Positions 8,772-17,349 are shown, counted from the stretch's first letter. The stretch: 34,275 nt of DNA from an uncultured Clostridia bacterium (GCA_946499275.1 CAMMRL010000028.1:1-34275), one strand, 5' to 3'. Numbers and translations: made by a program. The notes: generated from the sequence alone by a model not told the origin.

Positions 8772-8800
8772 ACTATAACACAATATATAAGATTTGTCAA
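8772..8800 (-). promoter_or_regulatory. Promoter for the small ORF/YqaJ/RecD2 unit
   Basis: On the minus strand TTGACA is followed after exactly 17 bases by TATAGT. Transcription would start near 8765 and run left through a leader of nearly 290 bases before the small ORF. The leader contains several short hairpins, for example AAACGCC/GGCGTTT around 8510-8530. One arm of the inverted repeat at 8778-8823 fills the spacer, so the promoter is likely repressible. Confidence 0.75.
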
Positions 8801-8823
8801 TAAGAAAACACTATATATTGTGT
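8778..8823. repeat. Perfect 12-bp inverted repeat, likely operator
   Basis: ACACAATATATA at 8778-8789 and its exact complement TATATATTGTGT at 8812-8823, 22 bases apart. One arm lies between the -35 and -10 of the minus-strand promoter and the other just upstream of its -35. Equal half-sites about three helical turns apart suit a repressor that bridges or loops the promoter. The regulator is not in the window. Confidence 0.6.
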
Positions 8824-9107
8824 TTTTGCTTTCCGCAGAATTTTGGGGCCAACCTTCGTGTTTATGGGTGAGAAGGAAAAAGCAGATGCTCTCCTCTCGC
8901 CGTACCTTGACAACTGAATAGCCGCCGCCGGAAGTTATACAGGTTTTATGGATAGTGTGCGATGATATCTTTGTGGAGCGCGCCCGTAAATGAAATACCG
9001 CACAGCGGGGCCTGAAAATACGCGGTCGTAAAGGAGCGCAGGAAATGGTCCAGCGGTTAGGTGTTATTTTTTGAGAAATCTAACATTTTAGATAAAGGAG
9101 GAATTTT
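8824..9107. other. Gap before xis: no gene recognised
   Basis: No convincing protein frame was found. A 17-codon open stretch from an ATG near 8872 ends at TGA near 8924 and may be a gene remnant. A short inverted repeat (ATCTAA/TTAGAT) lies just upstream of the xis ribosome site. No clear promoter for xis was seen here. Confidence 0.4.
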
Positions 9108-9302
9108 ATGAAACAGATCCCGATTTGGGAAAAAAGCAATCTGACATTAGAGGAAGCAGCGGCATACTCGGGGATCGGAATCAATAAGCTGAGACAACTT
9201 ACGGATGACGATAACTGTGAATTTGTACTTTGGATTGGAACGAAACGACTCATTAAGAGACGTAAATTCGATGAATATATTGAAAAGCTTTATTCTCTAT
9301 AG
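9108..9302 (+). CDS. xis: Excisionase, Tn916 Xis-like
   Basis: A 64-residue small basic protein with a winged-helix look, strongly like Tn916 Xis: it begins KQIPIWEKSNLTLEEAAAYSGIG, continues NKLRQLTDD and ends with RLIKRRKFDEYIEKL. Such proteins bind near the element ends and direct the integrase toward excision. AAAGGAGG sits at 9095-9102, a near-ideal distance from the ATG. The integrase gene follows 109 bases downstream on the same strand, the usual Tn916-family order at the element's end. Confidence 0.9.
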   Translation: MKQIPIWEKSNLTLEEAAAYSGIGINKLRQLTDDDNCEFVLWIGTKRLIKRRKFDEYIEKLYSL

Positions 9303-9337
9303 GTTTTTCAAGTCTTGTATTTTCAGGAAAGGGTGAC

Positions 9338-9366
9338 TTGCTATGATGGCGTATTTATGGTATAAT
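9338..9366 (+). promoter_or_regulatory. Promoter of int
   Basis: TTGCTA and TATAAT are 17 bases apart, between xis and int. Transcription would start near 9373 and give a leader of about 40 bases. This allows int to be made independently of xis. Confidence 0.6.
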
Positions 9367-9379
9367 AAACTGCTAAGAG

Positions 9380-9405
9380 CAACCCTTGTATTTTAGAAAG
9401 GGTTG
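9380..9405 (+). promoter_or_regulatory. Hairpin covering the int ribosome site
   Basis: CAACCCTT (9380-9387) pairs with AAGGGTTG (9398-9405). The 3' arm contains the AAAGGG Shine-Dalgarno of int, whose ATG is at 9412. A near copy of the 24-base unit CTTGTATTTT-AG-AAAGGGT also occurs at 9314-9337. The stem would lower int translation unless opened. Confidence 0.45.
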
Positions 9406-9411
9406 AGAACA

Positions 9412-10665
9412 ATGGCAAATACTACAAAGAAAGGAAAAGCAAGCAGGCGTTTAGACAAAAACAGGCTGACACTTCGCAAAGGTGAAACGCAGCGTAAAGA
9501 CGGTACTTATGATTTCCGTTGGACTTCAGCGGATGGCAAACGTCATTCTGTTTATGCAGCGACCCTTCAGGAATTGAGGGAAAAGGAAGAAGAAATCATC
9601 AGAGATAAGCAGGATGGCATCAAAACGGAAATACGCAGAACGACGGTGAACGATGTTTTTGAGCTATGGTGTGATTTGAAGCGGGGACTAAAACACAATA
9701 CATTTACAAATTATAAGTATATGTATAATATGTTTGTTCGTCCAAGCTTTGGTAAGCTCCGGATTGCGTCAGTAAAAAAATCTGATGTTAAGCGGTTTTA
9801 TAACACGCTTGCAGATGAAAAAATACTGACAATCGCCACGATTGATAACATCCATACGGTGTTGCATCAGGTTTTTGATTTGGCGGTTGACGACAACTAT
9901 ATTCGTATCAATCCGACAGACCATATGTTGAAGGAACTAAAGCAGTCCCATAATTTTGAGACTGAAAAGCGAAAAGCACTGACCGTAGCTGAACAGAAAT
10001 TGTTTATTGATTTTCTGCAAAATCATCCGCAGTATCATCATTGGTATCCTGTCTTTGCGGTAATGCTGGGGACGGGAATGCGCGTTGGCGAGATTGTAGG
10101 CCTCCGCTGGTGTGACATTGATTTGGAGCAAGGTATTATCAGTGTAAATCACACTTTGGTCTACTATAATCACGGAGATGGGAAAGGATGCTCTTTCAGC
10201 ATCAATACGCCAAAGACCAAAGCTGGCGAGCGAACCATACCCATGCTGGATTTTGTCAAGGAAGCATTCCTGATGGAAAAGAAGTACCAGGAAGAAACGG
10301 GACTGCATTGTAAGGCCACGGTGGACTGCTATACCGACTTTATTTTTATCAATCGTTTCGGTGATGTCCAGCATCAAGGTACTTTGAACAAGGCGATCCG
10401 CCGTATTATTCGGGATTGCAATGATGAGGTGCTTTTGCGCGGTGAGGCTGATCCTGTTCTGTTGCCGAAGTTTAGCTGTCACTCTCTTAGGCATACCTTT
10501 ACGACCCGGCTTTGTGAGTCGGGAGTAAACGTGAAGGTGATTCAAGATGTCCTGGGGCATGCTGATATTTCAACTACAATGGATATTTATGTGGATGTCA
10601 CAAAAGACATGAAGCAAAAAGAATTCAATGTGTTGGGCGAATACTTCGGAAAGATAGCTGTCTAA
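9412..10665 (+). CDS. int: Tn916-family integrase (tyrosine recombinase)
   Basis: 417 residues from the ATG at 9412, slightly longer than Tn916 Int (about 405). The N-terminal arm-binding domain has the typical LTLRKGETQRKDGTYDFRW segment. The core-binding domain spans about residues 75-160. The catalytic domain shows the first Arg in GTGMRVGEIVGLRW, the HxxR box in CHSLRHTFTTRL, the second His in LGHADISTT and the nucleophile in MDIYVDVTKD. All active-site residues are present. It integrates and, with Xis, excises the element. The open frame could begin at a TTG nine bases earlier, but the ATG has better spacing from AAAGGG. The short untranslated DNA after the stop carries probable binding sites, so the element end is close. 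Confidence 0.93.
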   Translation: MANTTKKGKASRRLDKNRLTLRKGETQRKDGTYDFRWTSADGKRHSVYAATLQELREKEEEIIRDKQDGIKTEIRRTTVNDVFELWCDLKRGLKHNTFTNYKYMYNMFVRPSFGKLRIASVKKSDVKRFYNTLADEKILTIATIDNIHTVLHQVFDLAVDDNYIRINPTDHMLKELKQSHNFETEKRKALTVAEQKLFIDFLQNHPQYHHWYPVFAVMLGTGMRVGEIVGLRWCDIDLEQGIISVNHTLVYYNHGDGKGCSFSINTPKTKAGERTIPMLDFVKEAFLMEKKYQEETGLHCKATVDCYTDFIFINRFGDVQHQGTLNKAIRRIIRDCNDEVLLRGEADPVLLPKFSCHSLRHTFTTRLCESGVNVKVIQDVLGHADISTTMDIYVDVTKDMKQKEFNVLGEYFGKIAV

Positions 10666-10671
10666 TCAGTC

Positions 10672-10800
10672 TACGCCAATTTACGCCAAATCTTACGCCG
10701 ATTCTCCTGTTTTCTGCGTAGAGATATGTAGAGCAGCGAAAATGAAAAGGCAGAGAAATGGCGTAAACAAAGGATTTACGAATGCTTATGAACGGTTATA
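10672..10800. other. Probable element end: integrase arm sites and att region
   Basis: TACGCC occurs at 10672, 10682 and 10694, about one helical turn apart, and once inverted as GGCGTA at 10760-10765. Such phased repeats just past int are expected for arm-type binding by Tn916-family integrases. AT-rich DNA follows to about 10820, then composition turns GC-rich, so the chromosomal junction is inferred near 10780-10820. The exact att core cannot be set without the other end. Confidence 0.5.
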
Positions 10801-10930
10801 TAACAAGGGATTATCTAATCCCCACAATGAAACCGAAGATGTAACCGGCGCTGTATAACCGCCTTTCCCGGCCGCGCGGGGGAAGGGGTGACGGCTTGAA
10901 GCATTTTGCGCGGAGAAAGCGGGCAGTCCG

Positions 10931-11650
10931 ATGGCAAGAGAAATGTACCTGGTGGGTGTAAGCGAGGAGGAGTTGCGGCCCGATCCCAAACCCGAAGGCC
11001 CAAAAACGCCGAAGGATAAGCTTTCCAATTTTTGGTATCATTACAAATGGGCGGTAATTATTGGCGCGGTGGTGGCGGTGTTCCTTGTTGTCCTCATCGG
11101 CCAGCTGGTGACCCGGGATGACCCGGATTATCGCGTCCTGCTGGCGACGGAAGAGATGATGAGCGATGCTTGGGCGGATGTCCTGGGCGAAGAGCTGGCC
11201 GCTTACGGCCGGGATATCGATGGGGACGGCAAGGTGGAGGTGGATGTAGAGACGTTGTTCACCGGCTCGCAAGACCAGTTTGGCGTGGCCAACCAGACCA
11301 AGCTGATGGCCCATCTTTCCGCCGGCGACGTGATGTTTTTCGTATTCGATAAGGCGACCTACGACCGGATGATCGTCCCTCAGCTTACCGAAGGCTACCA
11401 GTTCTATCAAACGATCGGTTTGGATGTCGAAGGAATATCGGAGGATGGGCGGTATTGGAACTGGAAGGACGACCCGATGCGCTCGCTGCAGGGGCTGGAC
11501 CAGCTGCCGGAAGATTTGTATTTCGGCGTACGTGAAGCCGGAGGCACCGCCGCCAGTGAAAAAAGTGAGCAGATGAACAAGGAAGCGATGGAGCTTCTGC
11601 GGAATTTCCTGACCAAGACGGTTCCGGCAGAAGCTTCTGCGGAAGAATAA
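10931..11650 (+). CDS. Membrane-anchored protein of unknown function
   Basis: 239 residues. About 35 residues rich in Pro and Lys ([15 protein letters not shown]) come first, then one membrane segment ([21 protein letters not shown], about residues 38-60), then an acidic outer domain. The outer part holds an EF-hand-like loop ([11 protein letters not shown]) that could bind calcium. No enzyme motif is recognised. The inside-N orientation is inferred from the positive charges before the membrane segment. It is the first gene right of the integrated element, and its ribosome site is weak (GGAGAAAG 14 bases before the ATG). ilvD follows about 130 bases later on the same strand; a functional link is not evident. 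Confidence 0.7.
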   Translation: MAREMYLVGVSEEELRPDPKPEGPKTPKDKLSNFWYHYKWAVIIGAVVAVFLVVLIGQLVTRDDPDYRVLLATEEMMSDAWADVLGEELAAYGRDIDGDGKVEVDVETLFTGSQDQFGVANQTKLMAHLSAGDVMFFVFDKATYDRMIVPQLTEGYQFYQTIGLDVEGISEDGRYWNWKDDPMRSLQGLDQLPEDLYFGVREAGGTAASEKSEQMNKEAMELLRNFLTKTVPAEASAEE

Positions 11651-11781
11651 AGTCCGCCGCCGAACGCCGTCCGGTGGTGATTATGAAACAAGCAAGCATA
11701 AAAGGGCGGAGAAAACCGCCCTCCATCCGGCGGAAGGCCGGTACATATCCGGGAAAATCCCGGCAAAGGAGTGATCGATCC

Positions 11782-13443
11782 ATGCGCAGCGATTTGATGA
11801 AGGAAGGCCCGTCCCGTGCGCCGCACCGTTCCCTGCTGAAGGCGCTAGGTATTACCGATGCGGAGATGAAACGCCCGTTTGTCGCGGTCGTCAGTTCCAA
11901 AAGCGACTATATCCCCGGCCACACCCATCTGGACACCATTACTAAAGCGGTGGAGGCGGGGATCCGCAACGCCGGCGGGGTGCCGTTTACCTTCAATACC
12001 ATCGGGGTGTGCGACGGCCTGTCGATGAACCACAAGGGGATGAAATATTCCCTGTGTTCCCGCGAGCTGATCGCCGATTCCATTGAAGTCATGCTCACCG
12101 CCCATCCGATGGACGCGGTGGTGTTTATCCCGAACTGCGACAAGATTGTCCCCGGCATGCTGATGGCGGCCTGCCGGATGAATCTGCCCTCCATTTTCGT
12201 CAGCGGGGGGCCGATGATGCCCGGCCGGGATGGGACGCGGCGGATCGGCCTGTCCGAAATGTTTGAAGCGGTGGGCAGCTACGCTACCGGCAAACTGGAC
12301 GACGCCGGGCTGCGCGAACTGGAAGACTCCGCCTGCCCAGGCTGTGGTTCCTGCTCCGGCATGTATACCGCCAATTCCATGAACTGCCTGACCGAAGCCA
12401 TCGGCATGGCCCTGCCCGGCAACGGCACCATCCCCGCGGTACATGCCGCCCGTATCCGGTTGGCGAAGGAAACCGGCGAACGGGTAATGGAGCTGCTGGA
12501 GAAAAATATCCGGCCGCTGGATATCCTGACACCCGCCGCGTTTGAAAACGCGCTCCGGGCGGATATGGCCATCGGCTGTTCCTCCAACACCGTTCTGCAT
12601 GTGACCGCGATTTCCTACGCGGCCGGATGCCCGATCAACCTGCGGCAGATCGACGAGATCGGCCGCAAGACCCCGCAGATCTGCAAGCTGAACCCGGCGA
12701 GCCAGGTGTTTATCACCGACCTCAACGAGGTGGGGGGCATCCAGGCCATGTTCAAGGAACTGGATAAAGGCGGCCTGATCTACCGCGATCTGCCCACCGT
12801 AAGCGGTACGGTGGCCGAACGGTTTGAGAAAGCCCCCGACGCGGACGGCGAGATCATCCGCACGCTGGAGAACCCCTTCCGCAAGGACGGCGGCATCGCC
12901 ATCCTGTTCGGCAACCTGGCGGCGGAGGGCGCGGTGGTCAAGCAGGGCGCGGTAAAGCCGTCCATGATGGTACACAGCGGCCCGGCCCGGGTGTTCGACA
13001 GCGAGGAAGCGGCGAACGAGGCCATCCTCGGCGGCAAGATCCATGCGGGCGACGTGGTGGTCATCCGGTACGAAGGGCCTAAAGGCGGCCCCGGCATGCG
13101 GGAGATGCTCTCCCCGACGGCGAATATCGCTGGCATGGGACTGGATGAAAGCGTGGCGCTGATTACCGATGGGCGCTTCTCCGGCGCTACCCGCGGCGCG
13201 TCGATCGGGCACATTTCTCCCGAAGCGGCGGCCGGCGGCGTGATCGCGCTGGTGGAGGATGGGGATACCGTGTCCATCGATATCCCCAACCGAAAGCTGG
13301 ATTTGCTGGTGGACGAGGATACCCTCGCTGCCCGCCGTGCGGCCTGGAAAGCGCCGGAACAGCACCTGACCGGCTACGCCAAGCGGTACGCCCAGCATGT
13401 GACCAGCGGGTCCACCGGCGCGGTGTTTGACGATATGCTGTAA
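11782..13443 (+). CDS. ilvD: Dihydroxy-acid dehydratase
   Basis: 553 residues. It converts 2,3-dihydroxy-3-methylbutanoate (and the methylpentanoate) to the 2-oxo acids of valine, isoleucine and leucine synthesis, in the cytoplasm. The family marks are clear: [12 protein letters not shown], the iron-sulfur [18 protein letters not shown] segment, and [11 protein letters not shown] with GHISPEAA near the C terminus. The first cluster region reads YIPGHTHLD with Gly rather than Cys, as in the oxygen-sensitive 4Fe-4S type of E. coli, rather than the PCN form of 2Fe-2S enzymes. The ATG at 11782 has AAGGAG nearby (11766-11771); the open frame extends upstream to 11674 without a better site. No other ilv gene is adjacent. 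A strong terminator follows. Confidence 0.95.
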   Translation: MRSDLMKEGPSRAPHRSLLKALGITDAEMKRPFVAVVSSKSDYIPGHTHLDTITKAVEAGIRNAGGVPFTFNTIGVCDGLSMNHKGMKYSLCSRELIADSIEVMLTAHPMDAVVFIPNCDKIVPGMLMAACRMNLPSIFVSGGPMMPGRDGTRRIGLSEMFEAVGSYATGKLDDAGLRELEDSACPGCGSCSGMYTANSMNCLTEAIGMALPGNGTIPAVHAARIRLAKETGERVMELLEKNIRPLDILTPAAFENALRADMAIGCSSNTVLHVTAISYAAGCPINLRQIDEIGRKTPQICKLNPASQVFITDLNEVGGIQAMFKELDKGGLIYRDLPTVSGTVAERFEKAPDADGEIIRTLENPFRKDGGIAILFGNLAAEGAVVKQGAVKPSMMVHSGPARVFDSEEAANEAILGGKIHAGDVVVIRYEGPKGGPGMREMLSPTANIAGMGLDESVALITDGRFSGATRGASIGHISPEAAAGGVIALVEDGDTVSIDIPNRKLDLLVDEDTLAARRAAWKAPEQHLTGYAKRYAQHVTSGSTGAVFDDML

Positions 13444-13473
13444 AACCGGCTGCACATTTGGTTTATGGATAAG

Positions 13474-13511
13474 AACAGCCGCCGCTCAATACGTTGAGCG
13501 GCGGCTGTTTT
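13474..13511 (+). terminator. Terminator after ilvD
   Basis: A perfect 16-bp stem (AACAGCCGCCGCTCAA, 13474-13489, with its complement at 13494-13509), loop TACG, ending in TTTT. The converging gene at 13551 may use the same hairpin from the other side. Confidence 0.9.
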
Positions 13512-13550
13512 CGTCGGCATTTCTTCTGTGCCATAGGGGAGTCCGTCCGG

Positions 13551-13802
13551 TCAGCCGTGCAGGCCGTCCGACTGGCGGGCCATGTTTTCCACCACGATAT
13601 CGTGGATATCGCCCAGGGAAGCGCAGTATTCCAGCACTTTCCACGGTGTGTTGGTGTGAAAATGGATTTTGATCAGTTCCTCGTCCCCAACGGCGAGCAG
13701 GCAGTCCCCTTCGATATGCTGGGTGATGTAATCGTGAATGTCGTCTTCTGAGAGGTTTTCCCCTTCAATAAGGAGTTGGGTGTCAAAACGGTATTCGATC
13801 AT
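13551..13802 (-). CDS. Small stand-alone DAK2/YloV-like protein
   Basis: 83 residues. The sequence resembles the middle part of the fatty-acid kinase FakA (YloV, DAK2 family): YRFDTQLLIEG, GDCLLAVGDEELIKIHFHTNTPWKVLEYCASLGDI and IVVENMARQ match the YCTEF and GD-LVVVGD-LIKVHVHT-NPG-VLE pattern. The nucleotide- and glycerone-binding kinase domain is absent, so it cannot be a kinase by itself. It may serve as a partner subunit or a binding domain; that is inference. AAGGAG lies at the right distance before the ATG, and a promoter candidate lies at 13873-13901. It faces ilvD across the terminator. Its job is unknown. Confidence 0.75.
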   Translation of the reverse strand: MIEYRFDTQLLIEGENLSEDDIHDYITQHIEGDCLLAVGDEELIKIHFHTNTPWKVLEYCASLGDIHDIVVENMARQSDGLHG

Positions 13803-13872
13803 TGGTATGCTCCTTTGCGTCGCAGTCCGGCCGGCGGCGTTCCGCCGGATCCGGCCATGTTATTTTTTGATT

Positions 13873-13901
13873 ATTGTACACCACTTTGGCGTTCGATTCA
13901 A
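13873..13901 (-). promoter_or_regulatory. Promoter candidate for the DAK2-like gene
   Basis: On the minus strand TTGAAT and TACAAT are 17 bases apart. The roughly 60-base leader includes a GC stem (CCGGCG/CGCCGG type) just before the ribosome site. Confidence 0.5.
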
Positions 13902-14132
13902 TCAGCGGACGGCATTCTTTCATGATTGCCCCGGTTCCGACGGCAGGGGACAGGATTCGCGGGTGGGGGTCAATCAATAAGGGCCGGATGATAACATGGA
14001 TAAGATGAATGACTTACATGGCAATGCACGTGAGAAAACCGGAGGATATGAAAGCATTTTCGAGGAATTTTCATAATTTCGGGGCATAAATTGCCCGGAA
14101 CTCGGAGAAAATCAAAAAAATCATAATATATC
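13902..14132. other. Intergenic stretch, no gene seen
   Basis: Between the divergent promoters at 13873-13901 (minus) and 14133-14161 (plus) no frame with a ribosome site and a sensible protein was found, and no RNA gene was recognised. Confidence 0.5.
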
Positions 14133-14161
14133 TTGACATTTTAATGAAAAGACCCTATATT
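14133..14161 (+). promoter_or_regulatory. Promoter of the pot operon
   Basis: A consensus TTGACA followed after 17 bases by TATATT. Transcription should start near 14168, about 218 bases before potA. Confidence 0.8.
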
Positions 14162-14167
14162 GTTATT

Positions 14168-14385
14168 TGTTGTCTGAAACAGGCAATGCATCTATTTTTC
14201 ATAAGCGGAATCCGCGCACGCCGCAGTTCGCCATTTTTCGGCAGGACTGTGAAAAACCCTTTGCGGAGGGCGTTGTCAGAGAGACCGCGGTTTTCCAGCC
14301 CCGGACCAGGAGGACACGGGGAACGGGAAAGCTCCATACCGGCCAGGAGAAAAAGACCGGTATCAACCGCAAAGGGGGATGCATG
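14168..14385 (+). promoter_or_regulatory. Long pot operon leader with stem before the ribosome site
   Basis: The leader is long for a transport operon. Its most obvious structure is ATACCGG (14336-14342) pairing with CCGGTAT (14357-14363), directly before AAAGGGGG at 14371-14378. No terminator with a U-run and no known riboswitch core was recognised, so control by the leader is a guess. Confidence 0.4.
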
Positions 14386-15531
14386 ATGGAAAAAGAAATT
14401 ATCAAACTCAAAGACATCGCGGTATCGTTTGACGGTGAACCGGTGCTGAGCGGGCTGAACCTCAGCATCAGAGACGGGGAGTTTGTCACGCTGCTTGGCC
14501 CTTCGGGCTGCGGCAAGACAACGACGCTGAGAATTATCGGCGGCTTCGTCACACCCGATCACGGCGATGTTTTTTTTGACGGTAAGCGGATGAACGACCT
14601 GCCGGCCTACCGACGGCCGGTGAACACCATTTTCCAGCGGTACGCCCTGTTCCCGCACCTGAACGTGTACGAAAATGTGGCGTTCGGCATGCGGGTGCAG
14701 AAAAAGAGCCGGGAGGAGATCAAAAAGACCGTGGGGGAGATGCTCGCGTTGGTGAACCTGAAAGGGTTCGAAAAGCGGGGCGTCAACACCCTGTCCGGCG
14801 GGCAGCAGCAGCGGGTGGCGATCGCGCGTGCGCTGGCTAACAACCCCAAAGTACTCCTGCTGGATGAGCCGCTGGCGGCGCTCGACCTCAAGCTGCGCAA
14901 GGACATGCAGGTGGAACTGAAGAATATTCAGAAGAGCTTAGGCATTACTTTTATTTATGTAACCCACGACCAGGAGGAAGCCCTGTCCATGTCTGACACC
15001 GTGGTGGTGATGGATGGCGGCCAGATCCAGCAGATCGGCACTCCACAGGATATTTACAACGAGCCGGAAAACGCCTTTGTCGCGGATTTCATTGGGGAAA
15101 GCAATATCCTCGACGGGATTATGCATGAGGATTACCTTGTGGAGTTTTTTGGCCGGAAATTCCCCTGCCTGGACGCGGGCTTCGGTCCGAAAGAACCGGT
15201 GGACGTGGTAATCCGGCCGGAGGATATCGATATCGTGTCTCCGGAAAAGGGGCACCTGACCGGCACGGTCACCAGCGTAACCTTCAAGGGCGTGCATTTT
15301 GAAACCATCGTGGACTTCAAAGGGTTCAAATGGATGATCCAGACCACCGACTATTATGAAGTCGGGCGGCAGATCGGGATCGTACTGAATCCGGAAGATA
15401 TCCACATAATGAAAAAGTCGGCATATTCCGGGATGTTCGGCGACTACAGCTCGTATTCGGAAGAATTCGACGAGTTGGCCGACCCGGAGGCGGATTTGGT
15501 ACAGGAGAGCGTGGACGAAGAAAATATCTGA
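14386..15531 (+). CDS. potA: Spermidine/putrescine ABC transporter ATPase
   Basis: 381 residues from the ATG at 14386, seven bases after AAAGGGGG; an ATG at 14383 is nearly as good. It powers polyamine import on the inner face of the membrane. Motifs in order: Walker [11 protein letters not shown]-loop in [10 protein letters not shown], signature [15 protein letters not shown], Walker [12 protein letters not shown] and the switch His in [13 protein letters not shown]. The C-terminal about 140 residues form the TOBE region ([13 protein letters not shown]) that PotA proteins have and general ATPases lack. The two permeases and the binding protein follow in the usual order. Unlike many related operons, no regulator gene precedes it. 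Confidence 0.93.
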   Translation: MEKEIIKLKDIAVSFDGEPVLSGLNLSIRDGEFVTLLGPSGCGKTTTLRIIGGFVTPDHGDVFFDGKRMNDLPAYRRPVNTIFQRYALFPHLNVYENVAFGMRVQKKSREEIKKTVGEMLALVNLKGFEKRGVNTLSGGQQQRVAIARALANNPKVLLLDEPLAALDLKLRKDMQVELKNIQKSLGITFIYVTHDQEEALSMSDTVVVMDGGQIQQIGTPQDIYNEPENAFVADFIGESNILDGIMHEDYLVEFFGRKFPCLDAGFGPKEPVDVVIRPEDIDIVSPEKGHLTGTVTSVTFKGVHFETIVDFKGFKWMIQTTDYYEVGRQIGIVLNPEDIHIMKKSAYSGMFGDYSSYSEEFDELADPEADLVQESVDEENI

Positions 15532-15691
15532 GCGGCCTTCTGCTTGCTGCTTGTGTTTTCTCACGCTTTTCCGCGAGACGTTCCGCCTTTTTTCCTGTCC
15601 GTACCAATCCCGGTTTCTCCTAGGCGGGGATCGGGAGACATTTCGGCACCGCGACCCTTTGGCTGCGGAGAGAAGAAAGGATGCAGGCTTT

Positions 15692-16507
15692 ATGATGAAG
15701 AACCGTTCCGCCGCCGCGCCGTTTGCGGTGTGGATGCTGCTGTTCACCATCGTCCCACTGGGGGTCGTGGTGTGGTTTGCCTTCACTGATGCGGCCGGGC
15801 ATTTTACCCTGGACAATATCGCCGCTATTCAGGGGCATCTGGGCACCCTGGCCTATTCCATCGCCCTGGGTGCTCTGGCCACGGTGATCTGCCTTTTTCT
15901 GGCGTATCCGCTGGCGTACAGCATTTCCCGTAAGACAGAGCGGGTGCAGCAGACCATGGTGATGATCATCATGCTCCCGATGTGGATGAATTTTTTGCTG
16001 CGCACTTACGCGTGGATGACGTTGCTGGAAAACAACGGGCTGATCAACCGTTTCCTGGGCCTTTTCGGCATCGGCCCGCTGGGCATGATCAACACCAACG
16101 GCGCGGTGGTGCTCGGCATGGTATATAATTTCCTGCCGTTCATGGTGCTGCCGCTGTATTCGGTGATGACCAAGATTGATTCCCGCATTATTGAAGCGGC
16201 GCAGGACCTGGGGTCCAACGGCTGGCAGATTTTCCGACGCGTGGTTCTGCCTTTGTCCATGCCGGGGATCGTTTCCGGGATAACAATGGTTTTTGTTCCG
16301 GCAGTGAGTACATTTGTCATTACCAAGCTACTCGGCGGCAGCAAAACGCAGATGATTGGCGATACGATCGAAACCATGTTCATCGGCCAGGCGGCGAATT
16401 ACAATGTGGGGGCCGCCCTGTCCTTGGTGTTGATGGTGCTGATCCTGCTGTGTATGGCGTTTATGGGCATGGTGGATAAGGACGAGGAAGGGGGCTTAGT
16501 GGTATGA
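15692..16507 (+). CDS. potB: Polyamine ABC transporter permease PotB
   Basis: 271 residues, six predicted membrane segments, starting with APFAVWMLLFTIVPLGVVVWFAF. The coupling loop that contacts the ATPase is EAAQDLGSNGWQIFRRVVLPLSMPG, the EAA motif of importer permeases. The ATG at 15692 was chosen because AAAGG lies a little upstream (about 11 bases) and the membrane segment follows at once; the frame stays open back to 15551 with no reason to use it. The gap of about 160 bases after potA is unusual for this operon and holds no gene. Its stop overlaps the start of potC (ATGA). Confidence 0.9.
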   Translation: MMKNRSAAAPFAVWMLLFTIVPLGVVVWFAFTDAAGHFTLDNIAAIQGHLGTLAYSIALGALATVICLFLAYPLAYSISRKTERVQQTMVMIIMLPMWMNFLLRTYAWMTLLENNGLINRFLGLFGIGPLGMINTNGAVVLGMVYNFLPFMVLPLYSVMTKIDSRIIEAAQDLGSNGWQIFRRVVLPLSMPGIVSGITMVFVPAVSTFVITKLLGGSKTQMIGDTIETMFIGQAANYNVGAALSLVLMVLILLCMAFMGMVDKDEEGGLVV

Positions 16508-17301
16508 AGACCCTTTCCAAAATTTACAACGGCTTAATTTTTCTCTTCCTGTACGCGCCGATTGTGGTGCTGATCATTTTCTCCTTTAACGATAGTCGCA
16601 GCCGTTCGGTATGGCACGGCTTCAGCCTGCGGTGGTATGAGGAACTCTTCTGCGACAAGGAGATTTTGAACGCCTTGATCGTTACGCTGACGGTGGCGGT
16701 GATTGCGACGGTGGCGGCCACCGTTATCGGCACCGCGGCAGCGGTGGGTATGCATGGGATGAACGGGAGACTCCGCCGCGCCATGATGGCGGTGAACAAT
16801 ATCCCGATGGTCAACCCTGAAATTGTAACCGGTATCGCGATGCTGCTGCTGTTTGCCTTTATCTACCGTTCGACCGGCTGGTTCCAGCTCGGCTACGGGA
16901 CGCTGCTTTTGTCCCATATCACGTTTTGTATTCCCTATGTGGTGTTACAGGTGATGCCCAAGCTTCGCCAGATGAACCAGCATATGTATGAAGCGGCGCT
17001 TGACTTGGGATGCCGGCCGGTCTCCGCCTTCTTCAAGGTGATGCTGCCGGAGATCATGCCCGGTGTAGTCACCGGTGCGCTGATGGCGTTTACCATGTCG
17101 CTGGACGATTTTGTCATCAGCCTATTTACCTCCGGCTCTTCGGCGCAGAACCTGTCGGTAACGATTTATTCCATGGTGAAACGCCGCATCACCCCGGAAA
17201 TCAACGCGCTGTCCACCCTGATGTTCGGCGCGGTGCTGATCCTGCTGATCCTGGTGAATGTATCCCAGATTCGTGGCCAGTCGAAAGCGCAGAAAGCGTA
17301 G
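16504..17301 (+). CDS. potC: Polyamine ABC transporter permease PotC
   Basis: 265 residues, six membrane segments, opening with KIYNGLIFLFLYAPIVVLIIFSFNDS, a PotC hallmark. The EAA loop reads YEAALDLGCRPVSAFFKVMLPEIMPG. It pairs with PotB to form the membrane channel. The start overlaps the potB stop by four bases, so the two subunits are translated in step. A hairpin follows in the gap before potD. Confidence 0.92.
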   Translation: MKTLSKIYNGLIFLFLYAPIVVLIIFSFNDSRSRSVWHGFSLRWYEELFCDKEILNALIVTLTVAVIATVAATVIGTAAAVGMHGMNGRLRRAMMAVNNIPMVNPEIVTGIAMLLLFAFIYRSTGWFQLGYGTLLLSHITFCIPYVVLQVMPKLRQMNQHMYEAALDLGCRPVSAFFKVMLPEIMPGVVTGALMAFTMSLDDFVISLFTSGSSAQNLSVTIYSMVKRRITPEINALSTLMFGAVLILLILVNVSQIRGQSKAQKA

Positions 17302-17321
17302 CCAGCCTTTTCGGCGGTTAT

Positions 17322-17349
17322 CCTTTCGGCGTATCGATACACCGAAAGG
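17322..17349 (+). promoter_or_regulatory. Hairpin between potC and potD
   Basis: CCTTTCGG (17322-17329) pairs with CCGAAAGG (17342-17349), and GTAT/ATAC can extend the stem. There is no immediate U-run. Hairpins at this spot often protect or separate binding-protein mRNA; inferred only. Confidence 0.45.

Noticed and set aside
8382-8783. 133-codon minus-strand frame over the YqaJ leader
   Set aside because: It would start upstream of the predicted transcription start and shows no ribosome site; the shorter 8315-8479 frame has better support.
10780-10870. tRNA gene as attachment site
   Set aside because: No cloverleaf or T-loop sequence could be found on either strand near the inferred junction.
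11700-11735. GGGCGG/CCGCCC hairpin before ilvD as a terminator
   Set aside because: No U-run follows it, and ilvD shows no other promoter, so it is left unassigned.
11845-13455. Long open frame opposite ilvD
   Set aside because: It is a shadow of a GC-rich gene; the plus strand encodes an unmistakable dihydroxy-acid dehydratase.
14260-14340. AGAGAGACCGCGG as a T-box element of the pot leader
   Set aside because: The GGGTGG part and a terminator/antiterminator pair are not present.
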